From NCBI GenBank assembly GCA_902623975.1, contig CACNVR010000002.1, positions 62,001 through 126,000 of the forward strand: a stretch of 64,000 nt of DNA, written 5' to 3'. Of the stretch, positions 27,247 through 37,398 are shown piece by piece; position 1 is the first letter of the stretch; each line of letters begins with the position of its first letter. The notes below the pieces were generated by a model that saw only the letters and a program-made list of their open reading frames with translations, searched no databases and had not been told where the DNA came from. Origin of the DNA: an uncultured Pelagibacteraceae bacterium (lineage in GTDB: Bacteria; Pseudomonadota; Alphaproteobacteria; Pelagibacterales; Pelagibacteraceae). A program made the position numbers and the translations under genes.

Positions 27247-28656
27247 ATGATTAAAATAAAAACAGTTTTATTAACTTTTATAATTGTTTTAAGTTCATAT
27301 TCTAGTGCAACTTCCAAAAATCCTCCTGAATCATTTGCTGATTTAGCTGAAAAATTGATGCCTTCAGTTGTAAATATCTCAACAACTACAATAATAACTA
27401 CTCAAAATAATCCATTTCCATTTCAATTTCCCCCTGGATCTCCTTTTGAGGACATGTTTAAGGAATTTGGAACTCCACAAGAAAGAAAATCTTCCGCACT
27501 AGGCTCTGGTTTCATAATTGATGAAAAAGGGATTGTTGTTACAAACAATCATGTAATTCAGGATGCAGAAGATATCATAGTTAGAGTTAATGGTGATAAA
27601 GAGTACAAAGCTAAAGTAGTGGGAGCAGATCCCTTATCTGATATAGCAGTATTACAATTGGAGACTAAAGAAAAATTTACTCCTGTAAAGTTTGGGAACT
27701 CTGATAAAGCAAGAATAGGTGATTGGGTTATAGCTATAGGTAATCCTTTTGGTTTAGGAGGAACAGTTACATCTGGAATAATTTCAGCAAGAAATAGATC
27801 AATTGGTTTAACAAGATATGAAGATTATATTCAAACTGATGCTTCTATAAATTCTGGAAACTCTGGAGGACCATTATTTGATATGAATGGTGATGTGATT
27901 GGAATTAATACAGCTATTCTTGGAAGAAGTGGATCGATAGGTATCGGTTTTTCAATACCTTCTAACAGTGCCAAAATTGTAATTGATCAACTAATAGAAT
28001 TTGGTGAAACAAAAAGAGGATGGTTGGGTGTACGAATTCAAGACGTTACAAAAGAAATTGCTGAAGTTGAAAAGTTAGATGAACCTAGAGGAGCGTTAGT
28101 TGCAAGTGTTGCTGAAAATAGTCCTTCAGATAAAGCTGGTGTAAAAGCAGGCGATATAATTTTAGAATTTAATGGGGTAAGAATTCAAGAGATGAAAGAA
28201 TTACCAATAATTGTTGCTCGAACACAGGTTGGAAAAAAAGTAAAAGTAAAAATTTGGAGAAATAAAGAAGAAATTATAAAAACTATAACACTTGGAAGAT
28301 TAGAAACTTCTGAAGATTTCAAAGTTGGTGAGAAAAAAAAGATACCTTTAAAAGAGATAGAAATTGAAAATTTGAAAATTACTGTCAGAAAACTTTCAAA
28401 TGAGGATATAAAAAGTAGAAATTTGCCCAATCAAACTACTGGCTTAGTTATAACTAAGATTAAAAATGACAGTCCATTATTTAATTCAATAGAGGTTAAT
28501 AGTATTATCCTAGAGGCTCAAAAGAAAAAAATTAGATCTGCAAATGATTTAAATCAGGTAGTTAAGAATGTTTTAAATAGTAATCAGAAAACTATACTGC
28601 TAGTTATTTATAATAGCCAAAACCAAAGAAGATATATTGGTGTTAAGTTAGATTAA
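27247..28656 (+). CDS. degP: Do-type periplasmic serine endopeptidase (DegP/DegQ/HtrA)
   Basis: This is a periplasmic chaperone-protease that removes misfolded envelope proteins. The 469-residue precursor has a signal peptide (residues 1-22), a trypsin-like domain with His102 (NNHVIQ), Asp132 (LSDIAVLQL) and Ser206 (SGNSGGPLF), and two PDZ domains, the first starting near RGWLGVRIQDV and the second near LKITVRKLSNED. The second PDZ is divergent. It is part of the hflK-hflC-DUF2065-degP operon and is followed by miaA after 2 bases. It differs from the protease at 18959, which lacks PDZ domains. Confidence 0.95.
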   Translation: MIKIKTVLLTFIIVLSSYSSATSKNPPESFADLAEKLMPSVVNISTTTIITTQNNPFPFQFPPGSPFEDMFKEFGTPQERKSSALGSGFIIDEKGIVVTNNHVIQDAEDIIVRVNGDKEYKAKVVGADPLSDIAVLQLETKEKFTPVKFGNSDKARIGDWVIAIGNPFGLGGTVTSGIISARNRSIGLTRYEDYIQTDASINSGNSGGPLFDMNGDVIGINTAILGRSGSIGIGFSIPSNSAKIVIDQLIEFGETKRGWLGVRIQDVTKEIAEVEKLDEPRGALVASVAENSPSDKAGVKAGDIILEFNGVRIQEMKELPIIVARTQVGKKVKVKIWRNKEEIIKTITLGRLETSEDFKVGEKKKIPLKEIEIENLKITVRKLSNEDIKSRNLPNQTTGLVITKIKNDSPLFNSIEVNSIILEAQKKKIRSANDLNQVVKNVLNSNQKTILLVIYNSQNQRRYIGVKLD

Positions 28657-28658
28657 TA

Positions 28659-29567
28659 ATGGATTTAAAATCCAAAATTATTCTAATTTATGGTTCAACA
28701 GCATCTGGAAAATCTAAATTTGCAATTAAACTCGCTAAAAAAATTGATGGGGAAATAATCAATGCTGATAGCATGCAAGTTTATAAGGAATTGAAAATTT
28801 TATCTGCAAGACCAAATAAAAAAGACTATAAAAATATCAGGCATCATTTATATGGTTTTTTAAGTGTAAAAAAATCTTTTTCTACTGGCGACTGGCTTAA
28901 ACTTGTTGATCAAAAAATTTCTAATTGTAAAAAAAGAAAAAAAGTTCCAATTCTAGTCGGTGGCACTGGATTATATTTTAAAGCTTTATCAGATGGGTTG
29001 GTTAATATTCCTTCAATACCAATTAAATTTAGAAAAAAAATCCGATTACTTCATAATCAAATAGGTCCAAAAAAATTTTATTTTAAACTGATTAAAGAAG
29101 ATCCACTGGCAAAAAAATATATAAAACCCTCTGATACTCAAAGAGCTATACGTGCTTATGAAACTAAATTATTTACAAAAAAATCTTTATTTAAATGGTT
29201 TAAAAACACTCAATCAAAATATGAAAAAAATGATTTTCTGAAAATTTATATTGATTATCCAAGAAATGAGCTGATTAAAAGAATTCATATAAGAGCTGAA
29301 GAAATGATAAAAAACGGAGCTGTACCTGAGGTTAAAAATTTTATTAAACTCAGAATTCCAAAGGAAAAAAGTGTAAACAAAGCTATAGGGATCAGTGAGA
29401 TCAGAGAATTTCTTAATAAAAAGATTTTAATTGAGAATGTTATTGAGAAAATATCAATAAAGACTAGGCAATATGCCAAAAGACAAAGAACTTGGGGTCG
29501 AGGCCACATGTCAGACTGGATCAAAATTCATCCTAATGACCTGGATCTTTTTTTAAAAAAAATTTAG
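28659..29567 (+). CDS. miaA: tRNA dimethylallyltransferase MiaA
   Basis: MiaA transfers a dimethylallyl group to A37 of tRNAs that read UNN codons. The 302-residue protein has the P-loop GSTASGKSK, the DSMQVYKEL motif, PILVGGTGLYFKAL, and the C-terminal RQYAKRQRTWGR segment characteristic of the family. It is the last gene of the hfl-degP transcription unit; a separate promoter for ilvB lies in the 53 bases after it. Confidence 0.95.
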   Translation: MDLKSKIILIYGSTASGKSKFAIKLAKKIDGEIINADSMQVYKELKILSARPNKKDYKNIRHHLYGFLSVKKSFSTGDWLKLVDQKISNCKKRKKVPILVGGTGLYFKALSDGLVNIPSIPIKFRKKIRLLHNQIGPKKFYFKLIKEDPLAKKYIKPSDTQRAIRAYETKLFTKKSLFKWFKNTQSKYEKNDFLKIYIDYPRNELIKRIHIRAEEMIKNGAVPEVKNFIKLRIPKEKSVNKAIGISEIREFLNKKILIENVIEKISIKTRQYAKRQRTWGRGHMSDWIKIHPNDLDLFLKKI

Positions 29568-29584
29568 ATATTCTCTACTTAGTC

Positions 29585-29614
29585 TTGACCAATAAGCACA
29601 ACTTCAGCTAGATT
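29585..29614 (+). promoter_or_regulatory. Probable ilvB promoter, leaderless
   Basis: TTGACC and TAGATT are spaced by 18 bases. The expected start of transcription, 6-7 bases after the -10 box, coincides with the ilvB ATG at 29621. No Shine-Dalgarno sequence precedes the ATG. No attenuator-type leader peptide or terminator is present, which leaves no room for ordinary ilv attenuation. Confidence 0.45.
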
Positions 29615-29620
29615 GCATAA

Positions 29621-31387
29621 ATGTCTAAATTATATTCTGGTGCTGAAATTGTATTTAAATGTCTTGAAGATCAAGACGTTGAATTTATTTTTGGTTATCC
29701 AGGTGGGGCAGTCTTGCCAATTTATGATGAGTTAAAAAACCATGACACAATAAAACATATTTTAGTAAGACATGAACAAGGAGCTGGACACGCTGCAGAG
29801 GGATATGCAAGATCATCTGGAAAACCAGGTGTTGTTCTAGTAACTTCTGGACCAGGTGCTACAAATGTTGTAACTGCATTAACAGATGCATATATGGACT
29901 CAGTTCCATTAGTTTGTATTTCAGGACAGGTTCCAACTCATTTGATTGGAACTGACGCTTTTCAAGAATGTGACACTACAGGAATTACAAGACCATGCAC
30001 AAAACATAATTGGTTAGTAAAAGATGTGAAAGATTTGTCAAAAATTATCCACGAAGCATTCAAAGTTGCTACGACAGGACGACCCGGTCCAGTTTTAGTT
30101 GATATTCCTAAAGATATCCAATTTGCTAAAGTTGGTTATTCAAAACCTAAAATTGAAAAAAAGCTTAATGGAAAATCACCAAATCATTTTTCCCAAAAAG
30201 ATATCGATAAACTGATAGATTTGATGAACCACTCAAAAAAACCAATTTTTTATTCTGGAGGAGGAGTCATAAACTCAGGACCAGAGGCAAGCAATGTATT
30301 AAGAGAGCTTGTTGAGTTAACCGGTTTTCCTATTACATCAACATTACAAGGTCTAGGTGCTTATCCTGGAGATGATAATCAATTTTTAGGAATGTTAGGC
30401 ATGCACGGAACTTACGAAGCGAATAATGCTATGCATGACTGTGACTTATTAATTAATATTGGTGCAAGATTTGACGATAGGATAACTGGCAAGATAGATG
30501 AATTTTCACCGAAATCAAAAAAAGTTCATATAGATATTGATCCTTCATCAATTAATAAAATTATCAAAGTTGACTTAGCATTGGTTGGAGATGTTAAGGA
30601 TGTACTTAAAAGTATCAATAAAACTCTAAAAAAGAAAAATTTAGATTTAAAAAAATCTAACAAACAAAAGATTGCTAAATGGTGGGAACAAATCCAAAAA
30701 TGGCGAACAAAAAATTCATTACATTTTAAAAATAGTGATGAAACAATAAAACCACAACATGCGGTCCAAAGACTTTATGAATTAACAAAACATAAGGACA
30801 CTTTTGTAACAACAGAAGTTGGCCAACATCAAATGTGGGCTGCTCAACATTACAAATTTAATAAACCAAACCGTTGGATGACTTCAGGTGGTCTTGGCAC
30901 CATGGGTTATGGTTTGCCAGCTGCAGTTGGTGTACAAATTGCTCATCCAAAAAAATTAGTAATTGATATTGCTGGAGAAGCTTCAGTCTTAATGACAATG
31001 CAAGAGATGTCGACAGCTGTCCAGTATAATTTACCAATAAAAATTTTTATTTTGAATAATCAGTACATGGGCATGGTTAGACAGTGGCAAGAATTGTTAC
31101 ATGAAAAAAATTATTCAGAAAGTTATTCTGAGGCTTTACCTGATTTTATCAAGATGGCAGAAGCTTATGGTTGCAAGGGTATTAAAGCAGACAAACCAGA
31201 TGAATTAGATGAAAAAATCAAAGAAATGGTTGAGTTTGATGGTCCTGTGATTTTTGATTGTAGAGTAGACCCAAATGAAAACTGTTTCCCTATGATACCA
31301 TCAGGAAAACCTCACAACCAAATGATATTAGGTCCAAGCGAAAAAGAGGATAATAAAATTACTGGCAAAGGAAAAGCTTTAGTTTAG
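29621..31387 (+). CDS. ilvB: Acetolactate synthase, large (catalytic) subunit
   Basis: This ThDP enzyme condenses pyruvate to acetolactate (or with 2-oxobutyrate) as the first common step of valine, leucine and isoleucine synthesis. The 588-residue protein has the ThDP-activating glutamate region VRHEQGAGHAAEGYARSSG, the central FAD/nucleotide domain, and the C-terminal ThDP/Mg region GEASVLMTMQEMSTA ending in LNNQYMGMVRQWQEL. The canonical GDGS start of that last motif reads GEAS here. I recall the same form in other alphaproteobacterial enzymes, so I do not treat it as damage. The small subunit follows after 2 bases. Confidence 0.96.
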   Translation: MSKLYSGAEIVFKCLEDQDVEFIFGYPGGAVLPIYDELKNHDTIKHILVRHEQGAGHAAEGYARSSGKPGVVLVTSGPGATNVVTALTDAYMDSVPLVCISGQVPTHLIGTDAFQECDTTGITRPCTKHNWLVKDVKDLSKIIHEAFKVATTGRPGPVLVDIPKDIQFAKVGYSKPKIEKKLNGKSPNHFSQKDIDKLIDLMNHSKKPIFYSGGGVINSGPEASNVLRELVELTGFPITSTLQGLGAYPGDDNQFLGMLGMHGTYEANNAMHDCDLLINIGARFDDRITGKIDEFSPKSKKVHIDIDPSSINKIIKVDLALVGDVKDVLKSINKTLKKKNLDLKKSNKQKIAKWWEQIQKWRTKNSLHFKNSDETIKPQHAVQRLYELTKHKDTFVTTEVGQHQMWAAQHYKFNKPNRWMTSGGLGTMGYGLPAAVGVQIAHPKKLVIDIAGEASVLMTMQEMSTAVQYNLPIKIFILNNQYMGMVRQWQELLHEKNYSESYSEALPDFIKMAEAYGCKGIKADKPDELDEKIKEMVEFDGPVIFDCRVDPNENCFPMIPSGKPHNQMILGPSEKEDNKITGKGKALV

Positions 31388-31389
31388 TC

Positions 31390-31938
31390 ATGGCAAATCC
31401 AAAATCAGCTTATAGTGTTTCTTCAAAAAAAGAAAAATCAGACACTCATATAATCGTTGTTTGGGTGGATAATGAAGCAGGTGTACTAGCAAGAGTTGTC
31501 GGATTATTTTCTGGTAGAGGTTATAATATTGAGTCTTTAGCAGTTGCAGAGGTTGATGCTAAAAGGAATATATCGAGAATTACTATTGTTACTACAGGTA
31601 CACCGCAGGTGATTGATCAGATTAAATTACAATTAAAAAAGCTAGTTCCGGTTCATAAAGTTGCAGATTTTAAGAGAAATGATAAAGGCGTGATATTTAA
31701 GGAGATGGCTTTGTTTAAAGTTGTTGGCAATACTAATAAAATTAAAAAAGCTATTAACGCTTGTAAAAAGTATGATGCTGTAATATTGGATAAAACAAAA
31801 AAATCAAATGTTATTCAAATAACAGCACTAAGAAGAGAGATAGATAAGATGGCAAAAAGTTTAAGAAAATTTGGATTAGTAAGTATTTCTAGAACAGGAG
31901 CTGTAGCCATGACCAGAGGAGATAAAGTTTTTAATTAA
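31390..31938 (+). CDS. ilvH: Acetolactate synthase, small (regulatory) subunit
   Basis: This subunit binds valine through ACT domains and activates and feedback-regulates the catalytic subunit. The 182-residue protein has a full N-terminal ACT domain with NEAGVLARVVGLFSGRGYNI, followed by the family segment ITIVTTGTPQVIDQI and the C-terminal ALFKVV and ITALRREIDKM part. The first 20 residues are a Ser/Lys-rich extension. ilvC follows after 17 bases that contain a good ribosome binding site. Confidence 0.95.
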   Translation: MANPKSAYSVSSKKEKSDTHIIVVWVDNEAGVLARVVGLFSGRGYNIESLAVAEVDAKRNISRITIVTTGTPQVIDQIKLQLKKLVPVHKVADFKRNDKGVIFKEMALFKVVGNTNKIKKAINACKKYDAVILDKTKKSNVIQITALRREIDKMAKSLRKFGLVSISRTGAVAMTRGDKVFN

Positions 31939-31944
31939 TCATTT

Positions 31945-32978
<1,034 letters not shown>

Positions 32979-33008
32979 TAAATAATTTATTAAATTTTAA
33001 CAAACATT

Positions 33009-33036
33009 TTGCATTTTCTAATATAGATTGTATTAT
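33009..33036 (+). promoter_or_regulatory. Probable leuA promoter
   Basis: TTGCAT and TATTAT are spaced by 16 bases, a good sigma-70-type match. The predicted start is about 15 bases before the leuA ATG at 33058. No leader peptide rich in leucine codons and no attenuator hairpin is present. This may also drive the mre-mrd genes, since mreB begins at the base after the leuA stop. Confidence 0.55.
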
Positions 33037-33057
33037 GATTTCCAAAAATAAATTATT

Positions 33058-34629
33058 ATGGCAGATAAAGATAAAGTTTTTATATTTGATACCACAATGC
33101 GTGATGGTGAACAATCACCTGGCGCTTCAATGAGTCTTGAAGAGAAAATTCAAATTTCAAGAGTTTTTGATGAATTGGGCATAGATATAATTGAGGCAGG
33201 ATTTCCAATAGCTTCTCCTGGAGATTTTGAGGCAGTGTCTGCGATAAGTAAAGTTTTAAAAAAATCTATCCCATGCGGATTAGCCAGACACTCTAAAAAA
33301 GATATTGATAGATGTTATGAAGCTTTAAAACATGCACCAAGGTTTAGAATTCATACATTTATATCTACAAGTCCACTTCATATGAAGCACAAATTAAACA
33401 AAACTCCAGAACAAGTTTATGAGTCTATTAAAGAGCATGTAACTTATGCAAGAAATTTGACAGATGATGTAGAGTGGTCTTGTGAGGATGGAACAAGAAC
33501 AGACATGGATTATATGTGCAAAACTGTTGAACTTGCTATTAAATCAGGAGCTAAAACAATCAACATCCCAGATACAGTTGGTTATACGGTCCCTTCAGAA
33601 TTTACAAAAATAATCAAAACTCTTTTAAACAATGTCCCGAACATTGATAAAGCTATTTTATCAACTCATTGTCATAACGATTTAGGTTTAGCAGTTGCAA
33701 ATTCATTAGCGGGTATTCAAGCAGGCGCAAGACAAATTGAATGTACAATAAATGGTATAGGTGAAAGAGCTGGAAATGCTGCTTTAGAGGAAGTTGTTAT
33801 GGCAATCAGAACTAGGAATGATTTGATGCCTTATGAAACTGGAATTAATACTACATTATTAAGCAAAGCATCTAAACTGGTATCTAATGTAACTGGGTTT
33901 CCTGTACAATTTAATAAAGCAATAGTAGGAAAAAATGCTTTTGCCCATGAGTCAGGTATTCATCAAGATGGAATGCTAAAAAATAGAAATACTTATGAAA
34001 TAATGACACCAGAAAGTGTTGGTGTTAAGCAAACATCATTAGTTATGGGAAAACATTCAGGAAGACATGCCTTTAAAGACAAGTTGATAAGTCTTGGCTA
34101 TGCAGACTTGACTGATGATGTGATTGAAAATGCATTTGGAAAATTTAAAATTTTGGCAGATAAGAAGAAACATATTTATGATGAGGATATAATTGCATTG
34201 GTTGATGATAGTTTAGTTATAGATAATAAAGCTAATAAAATTGTTTTAAAGTCTTTAAAAGTTTTTGCAGGGACTGGAGAGCCGCAAAAAGCAGATATGA
34301 AATTGGATATTGATGGACAGATTAAATCAGCATCTGAGACAGGAGATGGACCAGTTGATGCAATATTTAAATGTATTAAGAATTTGTACCCGCATGAAGT
34401 AAATTTACAGCTCTATCAAGTACATGCTGTGACAGAGGGAACAGATGCTCAAGCTACTGTAAGTGTTCGTATTGAGGAAAATGGTAAAACAACTGTTGGT
34501 CAAGCAGCAGATACAGATACATTAGTTGCTTCAGCAAATGCATATATAGCTGCATTGAACAAGATGATAATTAAAAGAGAAAAAACTGCTCCAATGGAGC
34601 AAGAAAATGCAAAAATGAGAGGAATTTAG
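33058..34629 (+). CDS. leuA: 2-isopropylmalate synthase
   Basis: LeuA condenses acetyl-CoA with 2-oxoisovalerate, the first step specific to leucine. The 523-residue protein has the HMGL-type TIM barrel with FDTTMRDGEQSPGASMS, the metal motif STHCHNDLGLAVANSLAGI and NGIGERAGNAALEEV. It also has the C-terminal allosteric LeuA domain (beginning near IVLKSLKVFAGTG) that confers leucine feedback inhibition. It directly abuts mreB: the stop ends at 34629 and the mreB ATG begins at 34630. Confidence 0.96.
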   Translation: MADKDKVFIFDTTMRDGEQSPGASMSLEEKIQISRVFDELGIDIIEAGFPIASPGDFEAVSAISKVLKKSIPCGLARHSKKDIDRCYEALKHAPRFRIHTFISTSPLHMKHKLNKTPEQVYESIKEHVTYARNLTDDVEWSCEDGTRTDMDYMCKTVELAIKSGAKTINIPDTVGYTVPSEFTKIIKTLLNNVPNIDKAILSTHCHNDLGLAVANSLAGIQAGARQIECTINGIGERAGNAALEEVVMAIRTRNDLMPYETGINTTLLSKASKLVSNVTGFPVQFNKAIVGKNAFAHESGIHQDGMLKNRNTYEIMTPESVGVKQTSLVMGKHSGRHAFKDKLISLGYADLTDDVIENAFGKFKILADKKKHIYDEDIIALVDDSLVIDNKANKIVLKSLKVFAGTGEPQKADMKLDIDGQIKSASETGDGPVDAIFKCIKNLYPHEVNLQLYQVHAVTEGTDAQATVSVRIEENGKTTVGQAADTDTLVASANAYIAALNKMIIKREKTAPMEQENAKMRGI

Positions 34630-35664
<1,035 letters not shown>

Positions 35665-35669
35665 AAACA

Positions 35670-36899
35670 ATGGCCTCTAGCAGAGATGATTTTATAATTG
35701 CAATTCGTTCTGCTTTTTTAAAAAAAAGCACTCAACAAAAATTCTCATTATCTACTTTAATCTTAATTTCCTTATTTACGATTATTTTATCAAACTATGA
35801 TTTTAAAATAATAAGGTATGCCAAAATAGGAATTAATGAAGTTGTTTATAGATCATCTTTTATAGTTTCTATTCCAGAGAATTTCATCAAGAATACTTTT
35901 TTAGAAATAAATGAATACACTACCTTTTTTAAAAAATATAAAGAAGATCAAAATGAGTTAAATAAACTTAGATCTGAAAATATTTCTAATGAAATTATTC
36001 AAAACGAAAATAGAGAACTAAAAGAATTAATTAATGATTATGTCTCAAGCTCAGAGATGCTGTTAGCCAAAATTATTGTTGACCATGATAGCCCTTTTTT
36101 AAAAAGTATTATTATAAACAAAGGAAGTAAAGATAATGTAAAAATTGGAACCAATATATTTGATCAATCTTATTTGGTTGGTAGAGTAATTGAGGTAAAC
36201 TATAGAACTTCAAGAGTTCTACTACTTTCAGACTTGAATTCAAATGTGCCTGTTACTATTGCGCCTCAGAATGTTCAAGCTATCATCACAGGATCAGGAA
36301 CAGATTTTGCACAAATAAAATATATCAAAGAGGGCATATTTGATGAGTTTACTGAACAAAGTATTATTTATAGTTCAGGAACAGGTGCAATATTTAAAAG
36401 TGGAATTCCTATAGGGAGATTAAAATCTTCAGTCAACGAAGATATAAAAGAATACAATGTAGAATTTTATAGTGATTTTTCACAACTAAAATATGTATTT
36501 GCTGACGTAGGATCTAAAATAGAAATCACAAAAGTAGAGGAAAAATCTAATAATAGTGAAGTTGAAGATAAAACACCATTAAATGCAAAGCTTAAGATTT
36601 TGGAAGATGAATTAAGAATTATTGAAGATAGTAACTTAAAATTTCAAAGCGAAAATGATTTTTTAAAAACAAAAATAAATGAATTAAACATAAATATTAC
36701 AATATTAAAGAATGAAATTACTAATCAAAAAAAAATAATCAATCAGATAGATATTGATAAAGAAGAGTTAGAATTTTTGAGATTAAATTTATTATATAGT
36801 CACAAGTGTCAAACAAGAAAATTATTTAGCACTGGTTATAAAATTGGAACACCGGAATATAAAAAATGTATTTTAAATAAAGGTAAGATTGATGATTAA
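35670..36899 (+). CDS. mreC: Rod shape-determining protein MreC with extended C-terminus
   Basis: MreC is a bitopic periplasmic scaffold of the elongasome. The 409-residue product has a membrane anchor (about residues 26-42), a coiled coil (KYKEDQNELNKLRSEN) and the double beta-barrel core containing VDHDSPFLKSIIINKG, SYLVGRVIEVNYRTSRVLLL and GSGTDFAQIKYI. Unlike typical MreC, about 110 more residues follow the core: a second coiled coil (LKILEDELRIIEDSNLKFQ) and a terminal stretch with two cysteines in SHKCQTRKLF and GTPEYKKCILNKGK. The latter resembles a GxxPGTxxYxxC motif seen in other alphaproteobacterial proteins. mreD overlaps its end by 11 bases. Confidence 0.92.
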   Translation: MASSRDDFIIAIRSAFLKKSTQQKFSLSTLILISLFTIILSNYDFKIIRYAKIGINEVVYRSSFIVSIPENFIKNTFLEINEYTTFFKKYKEDQNELNKLRSENISNEIIQNENRELKELINDYVSSSEMLLAKIIVDHDSPFLKSIIINKGSKDNVKIGTNIFDQSYLVGRVIEVNYRTSRVLLLSDLNSNVPVTIAPQNVQAIITGSGTDFAQIKYIKEGIFDEFTEQSIIYSSGTGAIFKSGIPIGRLKSSVNEDIKEYNVEFYSDFSQLKYVFADVGSKIEITKVEEKSNNSEVEDKTPLNAKLKILEDELRIIEDSNLKFQSENDFLKTKINELNINITILKNEITNQKKIINQIDIDKEELEFLRLNLLYSHKCQTRKLFSTGYKIGTPEYKKCILNKGKIDD

Positions 36900-37398
36900 T
36901 TTTAAAACGAAAGGATTTTATTATAAATTATATACTTGGTTTCCTATAATGTTTCTATTTATATCTGTATTAAATGAATTTGACTTTAATTATCTAAATT
37001 TGCGATATTTTTCTTTTAATTTCCCCTTTATACTTATTTTTTACTTTACAATTAAAGATGTTAAAAATTTTGATTATTCTTTAGTTTTTTTGTCTGGTTT
37101 AGTAAATGATACGGTCACAGGACTTCCGCTAGGTATTAGTAGTTTATCGTATATCTTAATTTGTATAGCAACATCTTACATTAGAAATATAACAATTAGA
37201 CCTAATCCAATAAAAGATTGGTTTTATTTTTTATTTGTAATCAGTCTTATAAATTCAATCAATTATTCTGTTTTAACTTTGTTTTTTTCTTTTGATCTTA
37301 TTCTAGTTAGTTATCTTATAAATACATTATTTACTTTTTTTTTTTATATAATTTTCTATTCAATATTTAAATATTACATGAAAGGATTAAATGATTAA
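36889..37398 (+). CDS. mreD: Rod shape-determining protein MreD
   Basis: MreD is a small polytopic inner-membrane component of the elongasome. The 169-residue protein has about five membrane segments. The helix-loop LVFLSGLVNDTVTGLPLGIS carries the G-L-x-x-D and G-x-x-x-L-G pattern of the family. Assignment rests on that motif plus the position between mreC and mrdA. It overlaps mrdA by 8 bases. Confidence 0.88.
   Translation: MMINFKTKGFYYKLYTWFPIMFLFISVLNEFDFNYLNLRYFSFNFPFILIFYFTIKDVKNFDYSLVFLSGLVNDTVTGLPLGISSLSYILICIATSYIRNITIRPNPIKDWFYFLFVISLINSINYSVLTLFFSFDLILVSYLINTLFTFFFYIIFYSIFKYYMKGLND

Noticed and set aside
29568-29620. Attenuator or leader peptide in front of ilvB
   Set aside because: The gap is 53 bases, with no run of Leu/Val/Ile codons and no terminator hairpin.
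30970-31020. GEAS instead of GDGS in acetolactate synthase as a damaged ThDP motif
   Set aside because: I recall the same form in other alphaproteobacterial enzymes, and the rest of the motif with the two Asn residues is intact.
32979-33000. AT-only near-palindrome after ilvC as a terminator
   Set aside because: The stem is all A-T with no stable core and no following T-run; it probably reflects base composition.
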